DNA from: Pleurocapsa minor GSE-CHR-MK 17-07R | GTDB lineage: Bacteria; Chloroflexota; Anaerolineae; Aggregatilineales; Phototrophicaceae | DNA: 64,000 nucleotides | Reading direction: 5' to 3' | NCBI GenBank assembly: GCA_019359125.1 | Contig: JAHHHY010000004.1 | Location: 62,001-126,000, forward strand | In this document: in pieces, positions 1 through 7,512 of the stretch | How the letters are laid out: the number at the start of each line of letters is the position of its first letter | Numbering within the stretch: position 1 is the first letter of the stretch | Made by a program: the position numbers and the translations under genes | Notes under the pieces: model-generated | Told to the model about the DNA's origin: nothing | What the model saw: the letters and a program-made list of their open reading frames with translations, nothing else | The model's database searches: none

Positions 1-300
1 CCGGTCGTGCCCGACGACAATCCGCTGCTGGGCATGAAGGCCGCGCTGGACCGCAAGGACATCAACGGCAACCCGATCGCGCCAGAACAGGCCATCAGCG
101 CCGCGCAGGCGCTGTATGCCTACACGATGGGCGGCGCGATTGCCAGCGGCGATGCCGATACCCGCGGCAGCCTGTCGCCCGGCAAGTGGGCAGACCTGGC
201 CGTGCTGTCTGGCAATCCGCTGGAGACGCCGCCCGATATGCTGCCTGCGCTTCAGGTCGAGCAGACCTACGTCGGCGGCGTGCTGGTCTATCAGCGCTGA
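1..300 (+). CDS. Amidohydrolase family 3 protein, C-terminal part (5' end outside window)
   Basis: Only the last 99 residues are visible, and the reading frame is open at base 1, so the true start lies upstream. The tail reads GSLSPGKWADLAVLSGNPL and closes with VEQTYVGGVLVYQR. This is the usual ending of YtcJ-like metal-dependent amidohydrolases, where the composite beta-sandwich closes around a G-x-ADLAVL segment. The metal-binding residues would lie in the missing part, so neither substrate nor activity can be judged. The stop is 7 bases before the next start, so the two genes may be co-transcribed. The family assignment rests on this C-terminal signature alone. Confidence 0.75.
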   Translation, partial: PVVPDDNPLLGMKAALDRKDINGNPIAPEQAISAAQALYAYTMGGAIASGDADTRGSLSPGKWADLAVLSGNPLETPPDMLPALQVEQTYVGGVLVYQR

Positions 301-307
301 CGCGGCC

Positions 308-2110
308 ATGCTGACGACGCCGCAGATCATCCTGAACGTGATTGTGCTGGCGGCGCTTGGCCTGACGCTGAGCAACCGCCTGCGCAGTGATCTGGTCGCG
401 CTGCTGGTGCTGCTGGCGCTGGCACTCAGCGGGCTGGTCACACCGACTGAGGCGCTTTCCGGCCTGAGCAATCCGGCCGTGATGACGCTGGTCGGCCTGT
501 TCCTGATCTCGCACGGGCTGGAAGAAACCGGCATCGCCCAGCGCGTGGCCGCCTTCATCAAACGCGCCGCCGGCCCCAGCGAAGTGCGCCTGATCGTGCT
601 GTTCATGGGGGCTGGCGCGCTGCTCTCGCTGGCGATGAATAATGTCGCGGCAGGAGCGGTGCTGCTGCCAGTCGCCATGCAGGTGGCCGAAGAGACGCGC
701 GTCTCCCCCTCCAGGCTGCTGATGCCGCTCTCGTTTGGCACGCTGGTGGGCGGTATGGCGACGTACTTCACCACCGCCAACATCGTCATCAGCGGGCTGC
801 TGGTCGAGAATGGACAGGCGGGGCTGTCGATGGGCGATTTTCTGCCCACCGGCGGGCTGATCGCGCTGGTCGCGCTGCTGGCAATGGCGCTGTTCGGGCG
901 AAAATTGCTGCCCACGCGCGCATCGGTCGGGACGATGGGCGCGGCATCGCTCTCGCGTGCGCTGGCCGACACCTATGGGCTGAACGAGCGACTGTGGGAG
1001 CTGCGCGTCAATTCCGGCTCGCCGCTGATCGATGTCACACTGGCCGACAGCAGCATCGGTGAAGTGCTGGGCCTGTCGGTCTTATCCATCTGGCGCAACG
1101 GCATCCGCATCCACACGCCTGCGCCCAGCGAAGTCCTGCGCCCCGGCGACCATGTGCTGATTGTGGGGCGCGAAGACCGCGTGGTGCAGTTGAACGACTG
1201 GGGCATGACACAGACCACGCCCGACATGAGCCATTTCAGGGGCGACACCACGCCCGACCTGACCGAGGTCATCATCCCGCCGGGATCGTCCGTGCTGGGC
1301 AAAACGCTGGCCGGGCTGCGTTTCCGCGAGCGCACCGGCCTGTCGTGCATCGCCATCTGGCGCGAGGGGCGCAGCTACCGCACCGATGTGCAGTTCTTCC
1401 CGCTGGAGGTGGGCGACGCGCTGCTGGTCGTCGGATCCCCTGTGAAAATTGACCTGCTGGCCCGCGACCCCGACTACTTTGTCACGCGCAGCGCGCATCG
1501 CGCCCGGCCGCGGATGCCGCAGAAGGCGGGCATCGCCCTGCTGATTACCGCGCTGGCGCTGATCGCCGCCGTCGTCGATATCGTGCCGATTTCGCTGGCG
1601 ATGCTGGCAGGCGGCGTGGCCATGGTGCTGGCCGGGTGCTTCAGCATGGACGACGCCTATCGGGCGATTGAATGGCGCGTCGTCTTTCTGATCGCCGGGT
1701 TCCTGCCGCTCAGCATCGCGCTGCAGAATACCGGCATGGCCGACATCATCGGCGGGCTGGTGGTGGGCGCGTTCGGCTCACTGGGGGTGATCGGCTTCAT
1801 TTCCGGCGTCTTCCTGGTGACGATGCTGGTCACGCAGGTGGTCGGCGGGCAGGTGTCCGCCCTGCTGATGGGGCCGGTGGTCATCGCCGGAGCGTTGCAG
1901 CTGGGCGCAGACGCGCAGGCGGTCGGGCTGGCCGCCGCGATTGCCTGTTCAGCCGCTTTCCTCACGCCGATGTCGCACCCGGTCAATGTGCTGATGATGG
2001 GCCCGGCTGGCTACAAGCCGAGCGACTTCACCCGCGTCGGCCTGCTGATGACGGTCGTCACCTATGGCGCGCTGATCGCCGGGCTGGTGTTGTTCCGCGG
2101 CGTGCGCTGA
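308..2110 (+). CDS. SLC13/DASS-type membrane carrier with two TrkA-C domains
   Basis: The 600-residue protein has a hydrophobic N-terminal half (about 1-200), two soluble TrkA-C (RCK_C) domains at about 230-300 and 318-385, and a second hydrophobic half to the end. Both soluble domains have the expected core, for example LRPGDHVLIVG and LEVGDALLVVG. This order is that of the SLC13 divalent anion:Na+ symporter / citrate-transporter-like family with inserted RCK_C domains, which usually move sulfate or dicarboxylates. The substrate here is unknown. The frame stays open upstream to 116, but that stretch overlaps the amidohydrolase. ATG at 308 begins a clean hydrophobic N-terminus and is preferred. 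Confidence 0.8.
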   Translation: MLTTPQIILNVIVLAALGLTLSNRLRSDLVALLVLLALALSGLVTPTEALSGLSNPAVMTLVGLFLISHGLEETGIAQRVAAFIKRAAGPSEVRLIVLFMGAGALLSLAMNNVAAGAVLLPVAMQVAEETRVSPSRLLMPLSFGTLVGGMATYFTTANIVISGLLVENGQAGLSMGDFLPTGGLIALVALLAMALFGRKLLPTRASVGTMGAASLSRALADTYGLNERLWELRVNSGSPLIDVTLADSSIGEVLGLSVLSIWRNGIRIHTPAPSEVLRPGDHVLIVGREDRVVQLNDWGMTQTTPDMSHFRGDTTPDLTEVIIPPGSSVLGKTLAGLRFRERTGLSCIAIWREGRSYRTDVQFFPLEVGDALLVVGSPVKIDLLARDPDYFVTRSAHRARPRMPQKAGIALLITALALIAAVVDIVPISLAMLAGGVAMVLAGCFSMDDAYRAIEWRVVFLIAGFLPLSIALQNTGMADIIGGLVVGAFGSLGVIGFISGVFLVTMLVTQVVGGQVSALLMGPVVIAGALQLGADAQAVGLAAAIACSAAFLTPMSHPVNVLMMGPAGYKPSDFTRVGLLMTVVTYGALIAGLVLFRGVR

Positions 2111-2113
2111 GGG

Positions 2114-2152
2114 TAGAGAGAAGTTAAAAGGCGAAAGTTAAAAGTTAAAAAG
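2114..2152. repeat. AT-rich inverted repeat, left arm
   Basis: The left arm contains AGTTAAAAGGCGAAAG followed by TTAAAAGTTAAAAA. Its reverse complement occurs at 2500-2537, so the pair brackets about 350 bases of palindrome-bearing sequence. It could be a small non-autonomous mobile element or the remains of one. No transposase is nearby. Confidence 0.65.
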
Positions 2153-2249
2153 GGCGGGCGTGGCCAGGCGGGCGGTTATCTGGAGTCGCAGGAGCGAACT
2201 CGTCCGCCAAAGGCGAGCGGCACACAGAAATCTCTGGTTTTGAGTCGGC

Positions 2250-2273
2250 GGGCGCCTCGCGAGGCGCCCCTAC
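2250..2273 (-). repeat. REP-like palindrome with GTAG head (copy 1)
   Basis: A perfect 20-bp palindrome, GGGCGCCTCGCGAGGCGCCC, is followed by CTAC. Read on the minus strand this is GTAG plus a hairpin, the layout of REP elements recognised by RAYT transposases. Copy 2 at 2357-2380 has the same core in the opposite orientation. Confidence 0.7.
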
Positions 2274-2356
2274 GCCACCAACCGCACGAAGAAAGAGTAA
2301 TCGTGATGGGTATTCGGCGTCAGGACAGTTCGTGATGACCTGCAAGATCGGCCCTT

Positions 2357-2380
2357 GTAGGGGCGCCTCGCGAGGCGCCC
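2357..2380 (+). repeat. REP-like palindrome with GTAG head (copy 2)
   Basis: GTAG is followed directly by the same palindromic core as copy 1. The two copies face each other about 90 bases apart, which resembles a BIME-type inverted REP pair. Confidence 0.7.
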
Positions 2381-2499
2381 GGCAGTATCATTCTGCCTAT
2401 CCGCCCCATTGTCAGGAAAACGATGTCAGGGAGTAGACAGCCTGTGCCCAACACTCAAGAGAAATGGTCGTTACCCATCAGGCAAGGCATGCCAAGCCG

Positions 2500-2537
2500 T
2501 TTTTAACTTTCGCCTTTTAACTTTTAACTCTCCCTTT
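2500..2537. repeat. AT-rich inverted repeat, right arm
   Basis: This arm reads TTTTAACTTTCGCCTTTTAA and continues into CTTTTAACTCTCC. It is the reverse complement of the arm at 2114-2152 apart from a few bases. It ends 4 bases before the stop codon of the ABC permease gene on the minus strand. Confidence 0.65.
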
Positions 2538-2541
2538 TCCC

Positions 2542-3420
2542 CTATCCCAGAATATCCTGCTTGCGGAACAGATAAAGGATCAGCGCGAGCAGCACCACCA
2601 GCCACACGGCCACCACCACTAATGAGAATTCAAGACTACGCGGCTCAAGCAGAGTGACCAGGCCGGGCGGCAAATAGCTCTCTTCCCTCGTGGCCCATGA
2701 GCCGATATTGGCTAGGTTATAGCCGGGCGTGAACTGATGCAGACCGATCAGGTTAGACAACGACGGAATCAGACTGCGCAGCAGGAGCACTACGAGCAGC
2801 ACGCTCTCCTCGGCAAACGTAAGCAGGAAGCCCACAGCTATGCCGCCGATGACCGAGCGCAACCAGATACCGCCCAGCGCGGTATAGCATGCCGCGATCA
2901 GCCCGCTGCACAGCGCAGTAAACGCATTGAGCGCATAATCGCGGGCAAACGCGCTCAGCGCCGGGCCATCATTCAGCGCAGGGGACACCGTGCCGCCGAT
3001 GGCCAGCGTCGACACCACGTTGCCCAGCGCGATCACGATCGTCATGCTGCCGTAAGCGATCACGACGAAAGCCCCCAGCGCCATGAACTTTGCGGCCACC
3101 AGCTTCACCCGCGAGCTGCGCGGGATGATATTCTTCCACGTGCCCCACTGGTATTCGCTGGCGAAGATGAAGGCCGTCAGCACCAGCAGCAAGAGGCGAC
3201 CAAACTGGTTGTTGATGATGCTCCACGCCATGTTCATCTGGTCGGTCCAGCTGACGTTCTGCTGCTGCAATCCAGAGCGCAGTTCTTCCGAGACCATCAC
3301 GCCCAGCAGCAGCAGCAGGTAGATGATCAGCGCGCCGATCGGGAAAATCCATACCGTGAACGAGACAACCAGGCGATTGCTGACGATCTTGCGCCATTCC
3401 GCGCGAAACAGGTTGACCAT
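2542..3420 (-). CDS. ABC-2 type exporter permease
   Basis: The 292-residue membrane protein has a first hydrophobic segment at about 17-44 and five or so further segments, ending in the short basic tail YLFRKQDILG. That is the layout of ABC-2 permeases of the BcrB/YhgE kind. It starts 2 bases downstream of the stop of the ATPase gene on the same strand and has GGAGAC upstream, so the two form one operon and one transporter. Such pairs often export bacitracin-like peptides, other antimicrobials or lipids. The substrate is not shown by the sequence. Confidence 0.85.
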   Translation of the reverse strand: MVNLFRAEWRKIVSNRLVVSFTVWIFPIGALIIYLLLLLGVMVSEELRSGLQQQNVSWTDQMNMAWSIINNQFGRLLLLVLTAFIFASEYQWGTWKNIIPRSSRVKLVAAKFMALGAFVVIAYGSMTIVIALGNVVSTLAIGGTVSPALNDGPALSAFARDYALNAFTALCSGLIAACYTALGGIWLRSVIGGIAVGFLLTFAEESVLLVVLLLRSLIPSLSNLIGLHQFTPGYNLANIGSWATREESYLPPGLVTLLEPRSLEFSLVVVAVWLVVLLALILYLFRKQDILG

Positions 3421-3422
3421 GG

Positions 3423-4343
3423 TTACACCGTCTCCCCTTGTGTGACCGACAGGAAATAGTCTTCCAGCGACGAACGTTCGGCCGCCACATGAAAGACATC
3501 GATGCCCGTTTCGTTCAGGCGGCGCACGATAGCCGGCACATCGGCCCGTTTGGCCTCCAGCAGCAGATGATCCTCGTATGGGGTCAGCTTCCAGCCTTCA
3601 CCCAGAATGACCTGCGCGCGGTCGAGCGGCGCGGCCTCGATGCGCACGCGCGACGACCCGTCCAGCAGCTCGGCCACGCTACCTTCGCGTTTCAGCTCGC
3701 CGCGATGGATGATGGCGACGCGGTCACACACCTGCTCCACCTCGCTGAGCAGATGGCTGGACAGGAAGACTGTCTTGCCCTGCACATCTACCAGCTCGCG
3801 GATGAAGCCGCGCATCTCCTGGATGCCGGCCGGGTCCATGCCGTTGGTCGGCTCATCGAAGATGACCAGGTCCGGGTCCTCGATCAGCGCGGCGGCCAGG
3901 GCCAGGCGCTGGCGCATCCCCAGCGAATACGTCGCCACGCGCTGGCCTGCCCGCTCGCCCAGATTGACCTGCTTGAGCAGCGCCTCGATGCGCGCGGGCT
4001 GATTTGTGCCCGACGTACGCGCCAGCACTTCCAGGTTCTGCCGCCCGGTCAGATAGTTGTAAAACACGGGCGTCTCCACCACCGCGCCCACGCGCTTCAG
4101 CACATCGCGCGCCACATACGGCGATTGGCCCAGCACGCGCACCTGGCCCTGCGTCGGGAAAATCAGCGTGAGCAGCATGCGGATGGTGGTCGTCTTGCCC
4201 GCGCCATTTGGCCCCAGAAAGCCGAATACCTGCCCGCGCTCCACCTTCAGGCTGATATTGTTCACCGCCTGCACGCGCCGTTTGCGACGGCCAAACACCT
4301 TGCTCAGCCCCTCAAGCTCGATTGCCATGCTGTTTGCAGTCAT
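3423..4343 (-). CDS. ABC transporter ATP-binding protein, BcrA-like
   Basis: The 306-residue ATPase has Walker A (GPNGAGKTTT), a degenerate signature (YSLGMRQRLALAAAL), Walker B (LVIFDEPTNGMDP) and the H-loop (SSHLLSEVEQ). A C-terminal extension of about 90 residues follows, as in BcrA/CcmA-type export ATPases. ATG at 4343 is chosen because GGAAGGGGGG sits just upstream. A GTG 18 bases further up has no ribosome binding site. The partner is the permease at 2542-3420. The YSLGM variant of LSGGQ is common in this subfamily and does not suggest inactivity. Confidence 0.9.
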   Translation of the reverse strand: MTANSMAIELEGLSKVFGRRKRRVQAVNNISLKVERGQVFGFLGPNGAGKTTTIRMLLTLIFPTQGQVRVLGQSPYVARDVLKRVGAVVETPVFYNYLTGRQNLEVLARTSGTNQPARIEALLKQVNLGERAGQRVATYSLGMRQRLALAAALIEDPDLVIFDEPTNGMDPAGIQEMRGFIRELVDVQGKTVFLSSHLLSEVEQVCDRVAIIHRGELKREGSVAELLDGSSRVRIEAAPLDRAQVILGEGWKLTPYEDHLLLEAKRADVPAIVRRLNETGIDVFHVAAERSSLEDYFLSVTQGETV

Positions 4344-4575
4344 AGGTTCCCCCCTTCCCACACATCTTACTGTGAATCAGGGCAGGCAAAGCGTGAAATT
4401 TCCGTGAAATTTCAACTGGCATTACCGAGCGAATGTGGTCATAATGGGTCATAGTAACAGGGTACGGTTCACAATTCACAATCCTGACATCCACATACCG
4501 TTCTGCGCCAGCGCTCTCCACAATGAACGCCGGGCATGATGTGCGTGCTGTCACGAAACAAGGGAGCGCATCACC

Positions 4576-5805
4576 ATGACTCACTGGCAGCCAGTGCGCC
4601 TGCATTACATCAAGTCGATCATATTTGCGCTGTCCGGCACGCTGGTGTGGACGGCCATGATTATTTATCAGGTGCAGGTGGTGGGCATGGACCCGCTGCA
4701 GCTGGTGCTGGCGGGCACCATGCTGGAAGTCACCATTTTCGTCTGCGAGATTCCCACTGGCATCGTCGCGGACCTGTACAGCCGGCGGCTGTCGTGCATC
4801 ATCGGCTTCGCCATGATCGGCGTCGCCTACGTCGTCATGGGCGCGATTCCGGCTTTCGGCGCGATCCTCGTCGGGCATTTTCTGTGGGGGCTGGGCTATA
4901 CCTTCACCAGCGGGGCCTATGACGCGTGGCTGGTGGACGAGGCCGGGCAGGAACAGGCGGCGCAGGCCTTTCTGCGCGGCAGCCAGTTTGACCGCTTTGC
5001 GAGCATTATCGGCATTTTCATCAGCATCGGCCTGGGCAGTATCAGCCTGGCGCTTCCGATCGTCATCGGCGGGCTGCTGCCGGTACTGCTGGCCGTCGTG
5101 CTGATATTCACCATGCCGGAAAACGGCTTCACCCCCACCCCGCGTGAAGACCGCAGCACGTGGGGCAAGATGATCGACACCTTCCGCGATGGCACCCGCG
5201 TCATCCGCCGCCAGCCCGCGCTGCTCAGCATCCTGCTGCTGGGGCTGTTCTTCGGCCTGTACAGCGAGGGCTGGGACCGCCTGTGGCAGGCACATCTGCT
5301 GACGACCTTCAACATGGAAGGCGAAAGCGGCATTCCGGCCATCGTGCTGTTCGGCGCGCTGAATATCATCGGCATGGTCATTGGCATCGCGGCGACTGAA
5401 ATCACCCGCCGCCGCGTGAATACGCGCCAGATCGCGCAGGTGCGGCGCGCGCTGCTGGTTTTCAGCGCCATGATGGTCGGCGGCATCATCGTGTACAGCC
5501 TGGCGCCGTCACTGCTGATCGCGCTGGCGGCCTATTTCATCTTCACGCAGGCGCGTGGGCAGATTGACCCGCTGCTGCAAATCTGGACGAATCAGGCGAT
5601 TGATACCGACAGCGGCGTGCGCGCTACCGTGCTCTCGATGCAAAGCCAGACCGACGCCATCGGACAGATGGCGGGCGGCCCACCCATCGGCCTGGTAGGC
5701 AATGCCAGCCTGCGTGCGGCGTTCGTGCTCAGCGGGGCGATTCTGTCGCCCGTGCTGTGGCTGCTGGGGCGCCGGAAAAGCGAAACGGTCAGGGTGGAGG
5801 GGTAG
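4576..5805 (+). CDS. Major facilitator superfamily transporter
   Basis: The 409-residue protein has about 12 hydrophobic segments. An MFS-type loop after TM2 reads EIPTGIVADLYSRR, a variant of the G-x3-D-x2-G-R motif, with a related IGFAMIGVAYVV segment after it. A central hydrophilic loop near residue 185-210 separates two six-helix halves. A GGGAG box lies 7 bases before the ATG. It probably exports small molecules, but the substrate cannot be told. Its start is divergent from the ABC exporter operon, with 232 bases between them. The 3' end runs into a three-hairpin repeat. Confidence 0.85.
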   Translation: MTHWQPVRLHYIKSIIFALSGTLVWTAMIIYQVQVVGMDPLQLVLAGTMLEVTIFVCEIPTGIVADLYSRRLSCIIGFAMIGVAYVVMGAIPAFGAILVGHFLWGLGYTFTSGAYDAWLVDEAGQEQAAQAFLRGSQFDRFASIIGIFISIGLGSISLALPIVIGGLLPVLLAVVLIFTMPENGFTPTPREDRSTWGKMIDTFRDGTRVIRRQPALLSILLLGLFFGLYSEGWDRLWQAHLLTTFNMEGESGIPAIVLFGALNIIGMVIGIAATEITRRRVNTRQIAQVRRALLVFSAMMVGGIIVYSLAPSLLIALAAYFIFTQARGQIDPLLQIWTNQAIDTDSGVRATVLSMQSQTDAIGQMAGGPPIGLVGNASLRAAFVLSGAILSPVLWLLGRRKSETVRVEG

Positions 5806-5810
5806 CTTCC

Positions 5811-5896
5811 AGCCTCACCCCGTTTCGCTGCGCTCAACCGCCCCTCTCCACGTTGTGGCCTGAGGGGCAGGAACCGATAGGTTCCGGGGTGAGGCT
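5811..5896. repeat. Three-hairpin mosaic repeat, copy A
   Basis: The element begins AGCCTCACCCC and ends with the inverse GGGGTGAGGCT. Inside are a left arm hairpin (GTTTCGCTGCGCTCAACC), a centre related to GCCCCTCTCCACGTTGTGG, and a right arm hairpin (GGAACCGATAGGTTCC). It lies between the convergent MFS and amidase genes and may act as a two-way terminator. Related copies are at 36465-36549 and 53887-53971. Confidence 0.75.
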
Positions 5897-5925
5897 GCGT
5901 GTTTGTGTCGCATATATCGCCTCGC

Positions 5926-7503
5926 CTACACCACCGCGACAGCCTGTTCCAGCGCCAGACCGGCGGCCAGCAAACGCGACTCGCTGGCGTATGGGCCAAA
6001 CAGCGTCGCGTTGAACGGCTGGCCGGTGCGCTTCACGCGCCCAACCGGCACGCATACCGCGGGCCAGCCCGCCGCCGCATAATACATACTGGCAAATGCC
6101 CCGATGCTGCCCACCATCTGCACATCGCTCTGTGCCATGAGATTCGTGAGATACGCATCCGCGGCGGCCCGCATTTTCAGGCCAAGTTCACGATAGCCCG
6201 CCGGGTCAAACGTGCTGGCCTGCGAAAGCAGCAGCATCGCCTGGTTATAGGGCGCGCGTTCGGCCGGGTCTTCGTCGTTATAGGCGATGATGTCGGCCAG
6301 TGCCCGCGCATACGGCGGCAGATTGTCGCGGCCCGCCAGATACGCATTGAGCTGGTCGCGGAAGCCCGCGTTCAGCACGCCCACCAGATCCCAGCCCTGA
6401 GGCTGAAGTGAAATCAACGGCAGCATGACCGGCACCGCGCCGGCCCGCTCCAGTGCCGCCTTCATCACGCGCGAGCGCGCCGCCAGCATGCTGATCAGCC
6501 CGCGAATCTCCGCAGAAATCAGATTGGTCGCACCGGGCGCGCGCAGGTTGTAGCGCAGGATGCCCACGCGCACGCCTTTCAGCGCATCAGGGTTCAGGTC
6601 AGCCAGGAAGTCACGGCCAAACAGCGGCCTGAGCGCGTCATGACCTGCTTCCGGGTCAGACGGATCATGAGCCGCCAGCGCGCCCAGCAGGACGGCCGTA
6701 TCGGCCACCGTGCGCGTCATCGGGCCGGGCGTGTCCAGCACATCGACGATCGGCACCACGCCCTGTCGGCTGACCAGCCCGATACTTGGCTTCAGGCCGG
6801 CCAGCGCGTTGGCGCTGGTGGGCGACGAAATCGAGCCGCTGGTCTCGGTGCCGATGGCCGCCGCGCCGAAGCCCGCCGCCACCGCCGCTCCGCTGCCAGA
6901 GCTGGACCCGCCCACATCAAATTTACCGTGCGGATTGCGCGTCTGACCGCCGACATAGCTGTAGCCGCTGGCGCCTTCACTGCTCATCCAGAAGGCCCAT
7001 TCGCTCAGGTTGGTCTTGCCCAGAATAATTGCGCCCGCGTCGGTCAGCCTGCTAACCAGAAATGCATCACGCGAGGCGGTCGTGTTCATCAGCACGGCGG
7101 CCCCGGCGGTCGTCGGCATCGGCGGCGCGGTGTCGATATTATCTTTCAGCAGGATGGCCATGCCGTGCAGCGGGCCGGTCACCCTGCCAGACTGGCGCTC
7201 ACGGTCACGGGCCTCGGCCTGATGCAGCGCCTCCGGGTTCAGCGCGAGGATGCTTTGCAGCGGGCCGTCAAAGCGGCGGATGCGCTCGACATAGCCCAGC
7301 ACGCACTCGGCATACGTCAGTTCGCCCGCGTCGATCTGCTCGCGCAGGTCGGTCATGGGTGCGGATGCCAGCAGCAGCACCAGCGCCTCCAGCCGGGCCG
7401 GTTCCAGCACAGCAAGGGCAGCCTCAAACGGGGAAAAATCCAGCGTCACACGGCGCTGCCGGGTGCTTTCAAGCTGGCGCAGGGTATTCGGATCTGTGGT
7501 CAT
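5926..7503 (-). CDS. Amidase signature family hydrolase
   Basis: The 525-residue protein carries the Ser-cisSer-Lys machinery of the amidase signature family. Lys120 is in AILLKDNIDTA, the Ser200-202 cluster is in GGSSSGSGAAVAAG, and the likely nucleophile Ser224 is in GTETSGSI. The family hydrolyses amides, nitrile-derived amides or aryl acylamides. Lack of GatB/GatC neighbours and the TETSGS variant in place of DTGGS argue against a tRNA amidotransferase role. Its start lies 9 bases after the sensor kinase stop, so the two are probably co-transcribed. The substrate is unknown. Confidence 0.88.
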   Translation of the reverse strand: MTTDPNTLRQLESTRQRRVTLDFSPFEAALAVLEPARLEALVLLLASAPMTDLREQIDAGELTYAECVLGYVERIRRFDGPLQSILALNPEALHQAEARDRERQSGRVTGPLHGMAILLKDNIDTAPPMPTTAGAAVLMNTTASRDAFLVSRLTDAGAIILGKTNLSEWAFWMSSEGASGYSYVGGQTRNPHGKFDVGGSSSGSGAAVAAGFGAAAIGTETSGSISSPTSANALAGLKPSIGLVSRQGVVPIVDVLDTPGPMTRTVADTAVLLGALAAHDPSDPEAGHDALRPLFGRDFLADLNPDALKGVRVGILRYNLRAPGATNLISAEIRGLISMLAARSRVMKAALERAGAVPVMLPLISLQPQGWDLVGVLNAGFRDQLNAYLAGRDNLPPYARALADIIAYNDEDPAERAPYNQAMLLLSQASTFDPAGYRELGLKMRAAADAYLTNLMAQSDVQMVGSIGAFASMYYAAAGWPAVCVPVGRVKRTGQPFNATLFGPYASESRLLAAGLALEQAVAVV

Positions 7504-7512
7504 GTGCTCTCG

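Larger units (their letters stand above)
2111..2541. other. Intergenic region rich in repeats, no gene
   Basis: This 431-base gap holds no credible gene. It is bounded by inverted copies of an AT-rich motif built from AGTTAAAAGGCGAAAG (2114-2152 and 2500-2537). Inside are two 20-bp palindromes at 2250-2269 and 2361-2380 in opposite orientation, and a degenerate GGCATGCC palindrome near 2481-2500. Short open frames in this gap run through the repeats and have no plausible protein features. Confidence 0.8.
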
